From Planctomycetota bacterium (lineage in GTDB: Bacteria; Planctomycetota; J058; JAJDCQ01), in assembly GCA_029260755.1 (NCBI GenBank), contig JAJDCQ010000021.1:124001-188000 (forward strand): 64,000 nucleotides of DNA, written 5' to 3'. A program made the position numbers and the translations under genes. This document shows, one piece after another, positions 52,529 to 60,077 of the stretch. The stretch's first letter is position 1. Each line of letters begins with the position of its first letter. The notes beneath the pieces were generated by a model, which did no database searches, was not told the origin of the DNA, and worked only from the letters and a program-made list of their open reading frames with translations.

Positions 52529-52560
52529 AACCAGCATGGCCCTCGCCCTGCCGCGGAAGC

Positions 52561-52610
52561 GGTTGACCTGACGTAGTGAGGCCGACGGCGGTTGGCTTCG
52601 CGTAGTGAGC
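52561..52610 (+). repeat. Two iteron-like direct repeats (29-bp period)
   Basis: GGTTG-N6-CGTAGTGAG occurs at 52561-52580 and 52590-52609, 29 bp apart, with divergent spacers (ACCTGA and GCTTCG). It is placed 32 bp after the HUH Rep gene, the classic location of a Rep-binding or origin region. A partial third unit (GGACGTAG) is just upstream. Confidence 0.55.
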
Positions 52611-52709
52611 AGGCTGGGCGCGGGCGGCTCCAAGAGAGAGCCTTGAAGCGGAGCTGCGCCGAAGAGAACACAGTCACCTTGTAAGCCGACGGACACTGAC
52701 AGAAAGAAA

Positions 52710-53966
52710 GTGAAGGCCACTGTGCGAGACGACGAAGTGAAGCTCGACTGCCCCTGGACCGAATGCGCCTGCCCAATAGTAGACCTTCTTCCGCTCCGCT
52801 CACTCCGAGCTGATGATCTACCCTGCGGCGCCTGCGAAGCAGGCGTATACAGCACCCTGAACGTCCGCTACAAGCTCCGAGCCGCAGCTCGTGCCCTCCT
52901 CCTTCAGGCGCCTCCCTTCGACGCTGACTTCGCTATGGTCGTCCCCAAAGCCCAACGCGAGATGGCACGGAACATGGCCAACGACGGGGGGCTCCTTGAG
53001 CGCGCTCAGGGAAAGTGGGATGTCGATGATCCCAAGCTCCGCCGGTACTGGAAGTCTGCCTACCGCCGGACACCCCTCGGGGACGCCGTGGTCACGCGTC
53101 TCGGCAACGCCCTCCTCACGAGCCAGTCGATCCGGTGGGACGACCATCGAGAAGCGCTAGCCTTGGCCGTCCGGCGTCCAGAAGACGAGCTGGCCGACAT
53201 CGCGAAGCGACGGATCAGTCGCCGGAAGGTCGCCCCATGGACTCGTCTCTCCGCCCCCGCTGGTGTCACCACGCGCCCGACCGCCGCAGGTGAGATGACG
53301 ATCGAGATGAGATCCATCGACCTGGAACGCACGCGAGAGATCGAGGGCTCGCTTTCCTCGGGCGCCTACAAGGACGAGTTCAAGGACCGCGGATCGTACC
53401 TTCGCGCTTGCGGCGTCGGTGACAAGACCCACCGCCGTAAGGTGGATGTCCTGCGCCGCTTCGTCGAGGAGCTGGGCATCAGCGAGGACGTGCTCGAAGC
53501 GGTCCACATCACCAGCCTCTACCTTCTCGTCGATGTCGTCGACGAGACCAACGTCGCGCACTGGCTCGCCCGCGCACGCGAGACCACGCCGACTGAGCTG
53601 GCGACGGAGTTGCGTCGTCAGCGCGGACTCAACGACGGAGTGCGCCAGCGTCGGACGTACCTTGTCTACGAGGACCAGGAGCCAGTCCTACTTGCTGCGG
53701 ATCAGCTCCTCGAAGCTCGGGGCGTCACCAACGAGAGTGAGAAGTTGGCCCACATGGCGAGCGCGCTGGTCACCAACGAGGCGCTGAGAGTGGACGACCA
53801 GCCACTGGGGGTAAAGCTCTCGATCGTCCAAGACTCGTTCATGCGCGCATACGGCGTCCACGTGGAGGTCCACCCAGAGAAGCCGCTGCCGCACCTCCAA
53901 GGCCGGGGCAGCGATCTCAACGTTGTGACCTGGCGGCGGGGACCACCGCCCCCGGAGGCCGGCTAG
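52710..53966 (+). CDS. Hypothetical protein of the island cassette
   Basis: A 418-aa protein starting at GTG 52710. The N-terminus is Cys-rich (CPWTECACP and LPCGAC), suggesting a zinc-binding knuckle, followed by helical, charged segments (YKLRAAARALLL, VVPKAQREMARNMANDGGLL, RRKVDVLRRFVEELGISEDV). The end is basic with a Pro-rich tail (RRGPPPPEAG). No family, membrane helix or signal recognised. It sits between the Rep gene and the DisA_N gene on one strand with short gaps, so it is probably part of the same transcript; a DNA-binding role is a guess. Confidence 0.55.
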   Translation: MKATVRDDEVKLDCPWTECACPIVDLLPLRSLRADDLPCGACEAGVYSTLNVRYKLRAAARALLLQAPPFDADFAMVVPKAQREMARNMANDGGLLERAQGKWDVDDPKLRRYWKSAYRRTPLGDAVVTRLGNALLTSQSIRWDDHREALALAVRRPEDELADIAKRRISRRKVAPWTRLSAPAGVTTRPTAAGEMTIEMRSIDLERTREIEGSLSSGAYKDEFKDRGSYLRACGVGDKTHRRKVDVLRRFVEELGISEDVLEAVHITSLYLLVDVVDETNVAHWLARARETTPTELATELRRQRGLNDGVRQRRTYLVYEDQEPVLLAADQLLEARGVTNESEKLAHMASALVTNEALRVDDQPLGVKLSIVQDSFMRAYGVHVEVHPEKPLPHLQGRGSDLNVVTWRRGPPPPEAG

Positions 53967-54047
53967 CGCTCTTGGTGAGATCGCGCGAGGGTGTACTCTC
54001 GCTGCGCCTCGTTTTTCGGATCGGTCCGCCACTGGGAAGGTGACGAC

Positions 54048-55478
54048 ATGGCACGGGTGCTCGATCTTGCCCCTCTGAGAGCATCGGCTGAGATCCTCGC
54101 GGACGAGGTCTTCGAGCGGCTCGACCCCAGTCTCGCGCCGACGGTAGCGCTTGTTCGGGTGCCGGGACGCGATGCTGATGTGGAGATTGAGCCCGAAAGG
54201 GCGATCGCCCTTACACGACCGACGGAGCTTGCCGAGCTTGCCGCGAGGACTTCGTCTGAGTCCGGCGCTGATCGACAGCGAGAGCTTAGGATCGAGTTCG
54301 AGGACTTCCTGACGGCCGAGGTGCAGTCAAGCGCCCCGCGGGGCCGTGTACCGTTCGTGTCGCAGCCCTTTGAGAACGCCCGAGGCGAGACGCTTTCTGT
54401 CGTGCTGACGTTTGACCGTGAGGCGTTCGACGGCTACCCGCGGCTCTCTCGCAGTACGGCTCGCCACCGGGAGGACATGCCGATCCCAGGGAACCTCCTC
54501 GAAGCCGCTGCCTGGAGCTACCTGGACGAAGTGGGACGCATGATCCGTGACCCTCAAGGCTGGCACGCGAGCCTCGGACGCCACGGAGCCTCATCGGTGC
54601 TGCTCTCCGCGGGAACGGCTGTTGTCTTGGTCGCACAAGAGGCCAACGGTGGAATGGAGGGCGGCGACTCGTTTCTTGCCCTCAATCGGGCATCGCGTCT
54701 CCCGTACGAAGGCGATGAGGCCGCCGGCCGGCTTCTGATCGCCGAGCCCGCCGCTGTTGAATACGCGTTCACCTTCGCGGACCCGATCTCACTCACCGAC
54801 TCCCGAGCGGTCAGGAAGCTGCTGGAAACAACCAGGAGAGGGCCCGCACTCGTGTCGGACGGGGCCAGAATCCGTGGCGTCGGAGAGTTGAGCCCGATTT
54901 CTCAGCCAGACCCGGAGATTTCGTTCGAGGTCCAGTTCACCGGAGTCCACTCTTGGACTCTGCTCCAGTCCGGTCGAACCTTGATGGCCGTGAGAGACGG
55001 CGAGCCGAGACTTCCGGTGAAGCGGTATGACGCGAAGGAACTGACCACTCGGCTCGGCGCGACCCTCGGCGTCGCCGAGGCGGACTGTGCAGACATCTGC
55101 GATGTCATCGACGCCGCTCTTGAACAGGCGCACGGGACCATGGTGGTCGTCTCCTCGGCGGCCCTGGCCGAAGCCTCGCGGCTGCGCTCGCAGTCGACGC
55201 CGGTCACCCCGTTCAAGATGACCCAGGAGACACTCCGCGGCGTCTCCGCGATAGACGGTGCCGTGCTCCTCTCGACCGACGCGACCTGCTACGCTATCGG
55301 CGTCATTCTCGACGGGATGGCGAACGAAAGGGGCGACCCGCGGCGAGGCGCGCGCTACAACAGTGCCGTCCGATATGTCCGCACTCGCGGCATCCCCCCT
55401 TCAGTGATCGTGTGCGTTTCGGAGGACGGCATGGTCAACATCATCGCTCCCGACGAGCCTCCCGCCGATGGGACGTAG
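54048..55478 (+). CDS. DisA_N/diadenylate cyclase-type protein with N-terminal predicted sensor domain
   Basis: A 476-aa protein; ATG 54048 is set by GGGAAGGTGA upstream rather than the 53991 start. The C-terminal 120 residues match the DisA_N (DAC) fold: HGTMVVVSSAALAEASRLRS, IDGAVLLSTDATCYAIGVIL with the DGA motif, GDPRRGARYNSAVRYV with the RxxxA motif, and VSEDGMVNIIAPD. The first 330 residues resemble the sensor domains of DACNV/DACNG proteins. Known relatives are proposed diadenylate cyclases in stress or defence contexts. Whether it makes c-di-AMP is unproven, as RYNSA differs from DisA RHRTA. Confidence 0.75.
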   Translation: MARVLDLAPLRASAEILADEVFERLDPSLAPTVALVRVPGRDADVEIEPERAIALTRPTELAELAARTSSESGADRQRELRIEFEDFLTAEVQSSAPRGRVPFVSQPFENARGETLSVVLTFDREAFDGYPRLSRSTARHREDMPIPGNLLEAAAWSYLDEVGRMIRDPQGWHASLGRHGASSVLLSAGTAVVLVAQEANGGMEGGDSFLALNRASRLPYEGDEAAGRLLIAEPAAVEYAFTFADPISLTDSRAVRKLLETTRRGPALVSDGARIRGVGELSPISQPDPEISFEVQFTGVHSWTLLQSGRTLMAVRDGEPRLPVKRYDAKELTTRLGATLGVAEADCADICDVIDAALEQAHGTMVVVSSAALAEASRLRSQSTPVTPFKMTQETLRGVSAIDGAVLLSTDATCYAIGVILDGMANERGDPRRGARYNSAVRYVRTRGIPPSVIVCVSEDGMVNIIAPDEPPADGT

Positions 55479-55667
55479 GAGGTCTTCATCTGCGCGAAGT
55501 GCGTCGGTCGGGGCGCCACCTACTGTCGGCCCAGACCGCGACAGCAGCGGGTCAGCATGGTGAGGATCAGAGTACGGGGATCAGAGGGCCGCCCGCCCCA
55601 GAGGATCAGCCTCGCCTTGCGGTCCACCGTGCGGCTACTGGCCTCGGATCAGGCGTGATCCAGAGTT

Positions 55668-55682
55668 GTTACCAACGGTAAC
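55668..55682. promoter_or_regulatory. Palindrome copy 2, GTTACCAACGGTAAC
   Basis: Same 6-bp arms and 3-bp centre as copies 1 and 3, 78 bp upstream of the AbiGi-like gene. Its flanks share CCAGAGTT on the left and CGACCCCGT on the right with copy 3. Confidence 0.55.
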
Positions 55683-55759
55683 GGTCCCCGACCCCGTGCA
55701 CACGAGCCCCGGCGCGCGCGACCCTCCGCAGCGGCCGGCGTCCATCAAAGAGGCGAGTG

Positions 55760-56632
55760 ATGACAGACGAGCGACCGAAGAGGGACTGGCAGCGCATCCG
55801 AGAGCAGCGTCACGATCTGACGGACTGGCTGATCCACTTCACGCGCGGGCGAACGATCAAGGAGAAATGGAAGAGCCCGCTCGTGATCCTGAAGCGGATA
55901 CTCGACGGCGGCTATCTCCTGCCGGGCCGCGGCTATCGCGCGAGCCAGACGATGACGCGGGGCGCCCAGCCGACGATCGACCGGAAGGCGGTCTGCTTCA
56001 CAGAGCAGCCTCTCAACGCGTTTGTCCACTCGTGCTCCGTGCTACCTGGGCGCTACGAACGGTACGGGATCGCGGTTCAACGACAGCCGCTCTTCAGGTA
56101 CGGCGGGCGCCCCGTGATCTACAGCAACGACACGCGCATCCGAGACGCGCTGCCGCCGAGCCTGCGCCATTTCTGGGCTCGATTCGATCCCGTGCCGGAC
56201 GACAACTATGAAGGCTACCCGCTGGACTGGACCCACGAGCGCGAGTGGCGCGTAGTCCCGCACGAAGTCCCGTATCCGTATGAGACCGACCGCGGCGAGC
56301 GAAGTACGTGCTGGTCGCCTCGCAGCGATGTTGTTCCGATTGTACTGCCGGGCATCGACGAGTGGTTCGCCCTGCCGGTCGTGGTCGTTCCGTCCGTCCG
56401 CGACGCGCAACGACTCAAGCGCTGGTTGAAGGAGCCGCCGAAGCTGCGAAAGCACAAGGATCTGTTAGTCTTCAGCAGAGTCTACGCGCAAGTACGAGAG
56501 CAAATCCGTGTCGTTCCGCTCGATGTCGTTGAGAAGCGGATCGAAGCCGGCGAAGAGGCGTGGCGGAAGCTAGAGACGCTGCCGTTCGATGAGCTTGAGT
56601 CGGTGTTGTCGGACGAAGGAGAGGCGGAGTGA
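55760..56632 (+). CDS. AbiGi-like abortive infection protein
   Basis: A 290-aa protein; ATG 55760 follows a GAGG. It has the AbiGi/DUF2971-like pattern: LTDWLIHFTRGRTIKEK, ILKRILDGGYLLPG, VCFTEQPLNAFVHS, RYGIAVQRQPLFRYGGRPVI then YSNDTR, and DWTHEREWRVV. The H-F-T, C-F-T-E and E-x-E-W-R blocks resemble ADP-ribosyltransferase-fold toxins. AbiG systems abort phage infection, AbiGi normally paired with AbiGii; no AbiGii partner is seen here. Preceded by a GTTACC palindrome. Confidence 0.68.
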   Translation: MTDERPKRDWQRIREQRHDLTDWLIHFTRGRTIKEKWKSPLVILKRILDGGYLLPGRGYRASQTMTRGAQPTIDRKAVCFTEQPLNAFVHSCSVLPGRYERYGIAVQRQPLFRYGGRPVIYSNDTRIRDALPPSLRHFWARFDPVPDDNYEGYPLDWTHEREWRVVPHEVPYPYETDRGERSTCWSPRSDVVPIVLPGIDEWFALPVVVVPSVRDAQRLKRWLKEPPKLRKHKDLLVFSRVYAQVREQIRVVPLDVVEKRIEAGEEAWRKLETLPFDELESVLSDEGEAE

Positions 56633-56753
56633 GGCCGACCGAGCCCGACCGAGCCCGACCGAGGTGCACATGGGGCGGCGAGCACTCACGTCGAGCGTTC
56701 GTCAGCGCTGATCGCTCCCCCGAGCGCCGTCACGGCCGCTGTTGGAGGGATCT

Positions 56754-57845
56754 CTACTTCAACGTCCCTCGGACGGCCTCCTTCGGCATCCGCTTCTCAG
56801 GGCGCGTGGGCGGAACGCGGTAGATCCGACCGGACTGTTCGCCCGCAAAGGCGCCGGTAGCAGGATCGACGGTCCCGATCAGGACGACCTCGGTGACGAG
56901 CGACCCCTTCGACGTTCGACTGGAGTTCTCGGCGCGGACACGCAGAGCCACTCCGTCATCGGTCTTGCGCGCAAAGCAGCTCTGCACCCGGAACTGAACA
57001 GGGCGTCCCGCGCCGACTGCACCCCAGATAAGCGCCGACGGCGTAGGGCTGTCCGAGCCGAAGCGGACGGTCGTCGTCGGCGCGGCGCTCGACGCGAACT
57101 CCAGGGACTTGCCGCGGAGGATGGCCATGACCTCTGACAGCTCGCGGCCGGCATCGACCCGCAGGCGCTCCAGCGCCGAGGCGGCCTCGGTAAACCTACC
57201 CGCCTTGGCGAGGTTGAGGTGCACACCAGCGCGAGCTTGAGCGCCTGCGAGATCCCCGCCGTCCCGAGCCTTCTGTGCGTCGCGGAGGCCCTTGTCGAGG
57301 AAGCTCTGGATCGCGGCTCTCGCGCTTTCCTTGCTAGCGGGGAACTCCGCATCGGTCCTGGTCACGAGATCCGCAGCGAGCTGCCGGTAGGCGACCGGCA
57401 CGTCCTCGATGGGAACCGCGTCGTTCTTGAACGTAACGCTCGCCTTCCCGTCGGCCGCGGGAACGAGGGGATGCACGATGGCCTCGAAGTCCATCCGCCG
57501 GACTTCGTGGCGCCTCGTGAACGGATAGAACGGCCCTGTGTCGATCCAGTTTGGCAGGATCGTGCCCTTTAGCTCGACTCTGACCAAGCGGTGCAGGGAC
57601 CGGTCGAGCATCAGGCCGTAGGCATGCAGGGCCATGGGAGGGATCTCCGCCTGCACCCAGGACTTCGGCAACGCCTCGGCTAAGTCATCGACGGTGCCGT
57701 CCTCGTGCAGATAGGGAGCCGCCTGGACGACGTACCCGGTGGGCACTGACTCTGGCGTACTCGGCGCCTCCAGTCGCGGCGGAGAGCCGCATCCCGCAAA
57801 CGCGACCAGACAAGTCAACACGATGGCGACACGGACATGATGCAT
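56754..57845 (-). CDS. Hypothetical lipoprotein
   Basis: A 363-aa exported protein; the N-terminus MHHVRVAIVLTCLVAFAGC is a signal with lipobox FAGC (Cys 19). The mature part begins with a beta segment about a dialkyl boundary (PTGYVVQAAPYLHEDGTVDD), a domain with a conserved-looking FYPFTRRHEV and a helical middle (EFPASKESARAAIQSFLDKG onward), and closes with strands (RVRAENSSRTSKGSLVTEVV). Not recognised. It is opposite in strand to the flanking + genes of the island; it may be host or cargo DNA. Convergent with the AbiGi-like gene. Confidence 0.6.
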   Translation of the reverse strand: MHHVRVAIVLTCLVAFAGCGSPPRLEAPSTPESVPTGYVVQAAPYLHEDGTVDDLAEALPKSWVQAEIPPMALHAYGLMLDRSLHRLVRVELKGTILPNWIDTGPFYPFTRRHEVRRMDFEAIVHPLVPAADGKASVTFKNDAVPIEDVPVAYRQLAADLVTRTDAEFPASKESARAAIQSFLDKGLRDAQKARDGGDLAGAQARAGVHLNLAKAGRFTEAASALERLRVDAGRELSEVMAILRGKSLEFASSAAPTTTVRFGSDSPTPSALIWGAVGAGRPVQFRVQSCFARKTDDGVALRVRAENSSRTSKGSLVTEVVLIGTVDPATGAFAGEQSGRIYRVPPTRPEKRMPKEAVRGTLK

Positions 57846-57877
57846 GAGACCGTCCCCCTTTCGCTCGCAGCCGGTTC

Positions 57878-58120
57878 CTACTGTCCTGGCGCTCGACCGC
57901 GACCGATGATCCGTTCGACCAGCTCGTCGGCGCTTTGGACGCCAGTGACATCGACGCCCGCCTCGCGCACGGCGCGCAACGCAGCCCGGAAGATCGCGGC
58001 CCGCGAGAGCGCCCTGCCGCCGCTGAAGCGTGCGTCGAGCGCGAGCCTGTCGAGAAACTCGATCTCGTCTCTACTCAGCCTCGCTGAGATGCGCACGACG
58101 TCTGGGTCGCTGTCGGCCAT
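57878..58120 (-). CDS. Small ribbon-helix-helix-like protein
   Basis: An 80-aa protein; ATG 58120 is preferred over 58171. A short strand (VVRISARLSRDEIEFLDRLA) followed by helices (ALSRAAIFRAALRAVREAGV) fits RHH DNA-binding proteins of the CopG/Arc class, and the tail VTGVQSADELVERIIG is shared in style with the next gene. RHH proteins often regulate toxin-antitoxin or partition loci; no partner gene is evident beyond its paralogue. Confidence 0.55.
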   Translation of the reverse strand: MADSDPDVVRISARLSRDEIEFLDRLALDARFSGGRALSRAAIFRAALRAVREAGVDVTGVQSADELVERIIGRGRAPGQ

Positions 58121-58210
58121 GGCCCTGATCCTCCGGCCCACCACTATGCAACTGCGCAATTGCGCTGTCAAAGGCCCGGCCTACTCGACCTGGTGGTGCA
58201 GATGGAAGTC

Positions 58211-58537
58211 CTAGCGCTGGAGGCGGATCGCTTCGACGATCCGGTCGCGCAGCTCGTCCTCGTCACCAACGCCGCTGACGTCCAACGTGTCGAGCCTCAT
58301 GAGCGCGCGGATCACAGCGCGGATGATCGTCGTCTTGCGGAGCTTCTTGCCACCTGACGACTTACACAGGACGCCAAGGTCTTGAAGCCAGCGGTCGATG
58401 GGCTCGTCGAGGATCACGCTGGTGCGCAGGTAGCCGGTCGCGTGCTCCATGGGCGCGGACGTAGACTTCCGCGGCGCCGGCCGGGCGGCAGCCTTCTTCT
58501 TTACGGCAGGGGTCTTTTTGGAGGGGCGTCGGCCCAT
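58211..58537 (-). CDS. Ribbon-helix-helix-like protein with basic N-terminal tail
   Basis: A 108-aa protein. Residues 1-28 are a Lys/Arg/Ala/Pro-rich tail (KKTPAVKKKAAARPAPRKST), then a strand (LRTSVILDEPIDRWLQDLGV) and helices (KLRKTTIIRAVIRALMRLDT), ending VSGVGDEDELRDRIVEAI. The RHH part resembles the neighbouring 80-aa protein, so the two are likely paralogues. The tail may add nonspecific DNA binding. Both are read leftward toward the lipoprotein gene. Confidence 0.55.
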   Translation of the reverse strand: MGRRPSKKTPAVKKKAAARPAPRKSTSAPMEHATGYLRTSVILDEPIDRWLQDLGVLCKSSGGKKLRKTTIIRAVIRALMRLDTLDVSGVGDEDELRDRIVEAIRLQR

Positions 58538-59316
58538 ATGACCTCGGCGCAGATGCGCAATGGTGCACTATGAGACCGCGGACCGCGGACGGGGTCAACG
58601 ACACGTCGGGGGGTCAGCGCTGACGAGGTCGACGTCGGCGGCTGGCTCGTCAGGCTCGTCTGCGCGTTCTCTTCGTGGAGGACGCGAGTGCGACCGCGGC
58701 GGGCGGCCCGCGACGCGTCGACAGGGGGCGGCGATACTCGTAGATCCATCCGCCCCCAGCCACCTCGTCGAAGGGCGGTGCTGCATGGCGAGGTGGTGCA
58801 TCCGGGAGGCCCGCGTCGCGGCCGGCTTCCTCGTCGGCGACCTGCTTGTCGAGCAGGGGCTCTGCGGTGCCCTCGTCGGGCGCCCGATGATCGGGATGCG
58901 ACCGCTCGGGTCCGGCAAGTGTATCCCGGTGACAAAGAGCGAGTAGGACCGCCAGAGTTACCGATGGTAACGGGCACAAGCCCCACGACCCCGTCTCGGG
59001 GAGCATTCCGCATCGGTAACGCGCGGTAGCGTGGCTTGCGTTCATCCAAGCGTCGTCGAAGCGCGGCGTGGAGGTCTTGCAGCCGCTCTAAGCTGCCTCG
59101 GCGGACTCGATCGCCAACGTCCGAGGCCGAGACAAACTCGCGCGGAAACGGGACAAACTCGCCGGCCGATCGCGCGTAAGTCCTGGTTCCTCGGTGCGCG
59201 AGGATGTCCGTCCGTCCAAATCGGGTCGAGGCGCTCGGAAGACGTGACGAGACAGGATCTTGGCTTGCGCGCGGGCGTCCCTGCGTACGAGACTAAGAGA
59301 CAGGGAGTGTCGGTAC
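58538..59316. other. Island gap without a convincing gene
   Basis: This 779-bp stretch has several overlapping open frames on both strands (for example plus 58560-58946 and minus 58595-58918), none with homology, a good ribosome site or coherent composition. It includes palindrome copy 3 (58957-58971) and, 45 bp later, a half site GGTAAC. It probably carries regulatory or decayed mobile DNA. Confidence 0.4.
58957..58971. promoter_or_regulatory. Palindrome copy 3, GTTACCGATGGTAAC
   Basis: Same arms as copies 1 and 2 with centre GAT. Flanks match copy 2 (CCAGA on the left, CGACCCCGT within 15 bp on the right). It is about 350 bp upstream of the zinc-ribbon gene and 420 bp upstream of the RHH gene on the other strand. 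Confidence 0.55.
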
Positions 59317-59910
59317 ATGCAGTCGATCTCGATGCCCGGCCAAAGAGGGGCGACGCGGAGGCAACCTGCGACGACCGCCTCGACGCCTGCGCTGAAACTC
59401 GCGTCGGTCCGACCCCTGCTGGACGCGCCGATCGGCATGATGCGGGCTCATGCGGAGTGGGCCGGCGACGAGGTTGTCATCGAGCGCATCGCACTCCTCG
59501 CAGACGACCCAGCGGCCGACGCGCTCCGCGTCGAGTACGACCATGACGACGAGCGCTACGCGATCATCGTGCCCATTCTTCGTACGCCCCAGCATCTCGG
59601 GGGCAAGCGACCTTGGTTCGGCTGCCCTCGATGTCTCCGTCGCTGCGCCACGCTCTTCCGGCCACGCGGCGAGCCCGCGCCCGCTTGTCGCCGGTGCATG
59701 GGGCTCGTCTACGAGGCGCAGCTCGGACGCGAGCACCGACTCCGTCGCGCCCAGCGCATCGTACGCGAGTGTGAGACCCAGCTCCGACGCTCGCGACTCC
59801 GCGCGGCGACTCGACGCCGTCTAGGCGCGCGCCGAAACGCGGCCCGGTTGGAGATCGCGGAGATTCACGCGCGCATCGTCGCCAGTGTTGCGCGCCTCGC
59901 GGCCGGGTAA
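59317..59910 (+). CDS. Zinc-ribbon protein of phage/plasmid type
   Basis: A protein of about 197 aa; ATG 59317 is one possible start (59332 ATG and the upstream 59260 are others). The signature is PWFGCPRCLRRCATLFRPRG then CRRCMGLVYEAQLG, a C-x2-C...C-x2-C ribbon well known in phages and integrative elements, normally written PWFLCPxCGRRxxKLYxP. It ends in a long basic helix (LRRAQRIVRECETQLRRSRL). It likely binds nucleic acid. It marks mobile DNA. Confidence 0.68.
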   Translation: MQSISMPGQRGATRRQPATTASTPALKLASVRPLLDAPIGMMRAHAEWAGDEVVIERIALLADDPAADALRVEYDHDDERYAIIVPILRTPQHLGGKRPWFGCPRCLRRCATLFRPRGEPAPACRRCMGLVYEAQLGREHRLRRAQRIVRECETQLRRSRLRAATRRRLGARRNAARLEIAEIHARIVASVARLAAG

Positions 59911-60077
59911 CGCACGCGGTCGGCGGGCAGGCTCGCCGCGCCGGTTGCGGGCGGCTCCAGCGTCAGATTCGGCGCACTCGTGCGTTGACTAGGTGGAGGC
60001 GTGCCGCGACTCGTGTTCCGTGCGCGCGCGCCGACGACAACGGAACACACCGACGTCACGAACAACGAGAAGGGACC

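Noticed and set aside
52561-52610. Possible mini-CRISPR
   Set aside because: Only two partly similar units, short imperfect repeats and no cas gene; fits iterons better.
58560-58946. Several overlapping ORFs on both strands in the island gap
   Set aside because: Mutually exclusive frames with odd composition; none shows a family.
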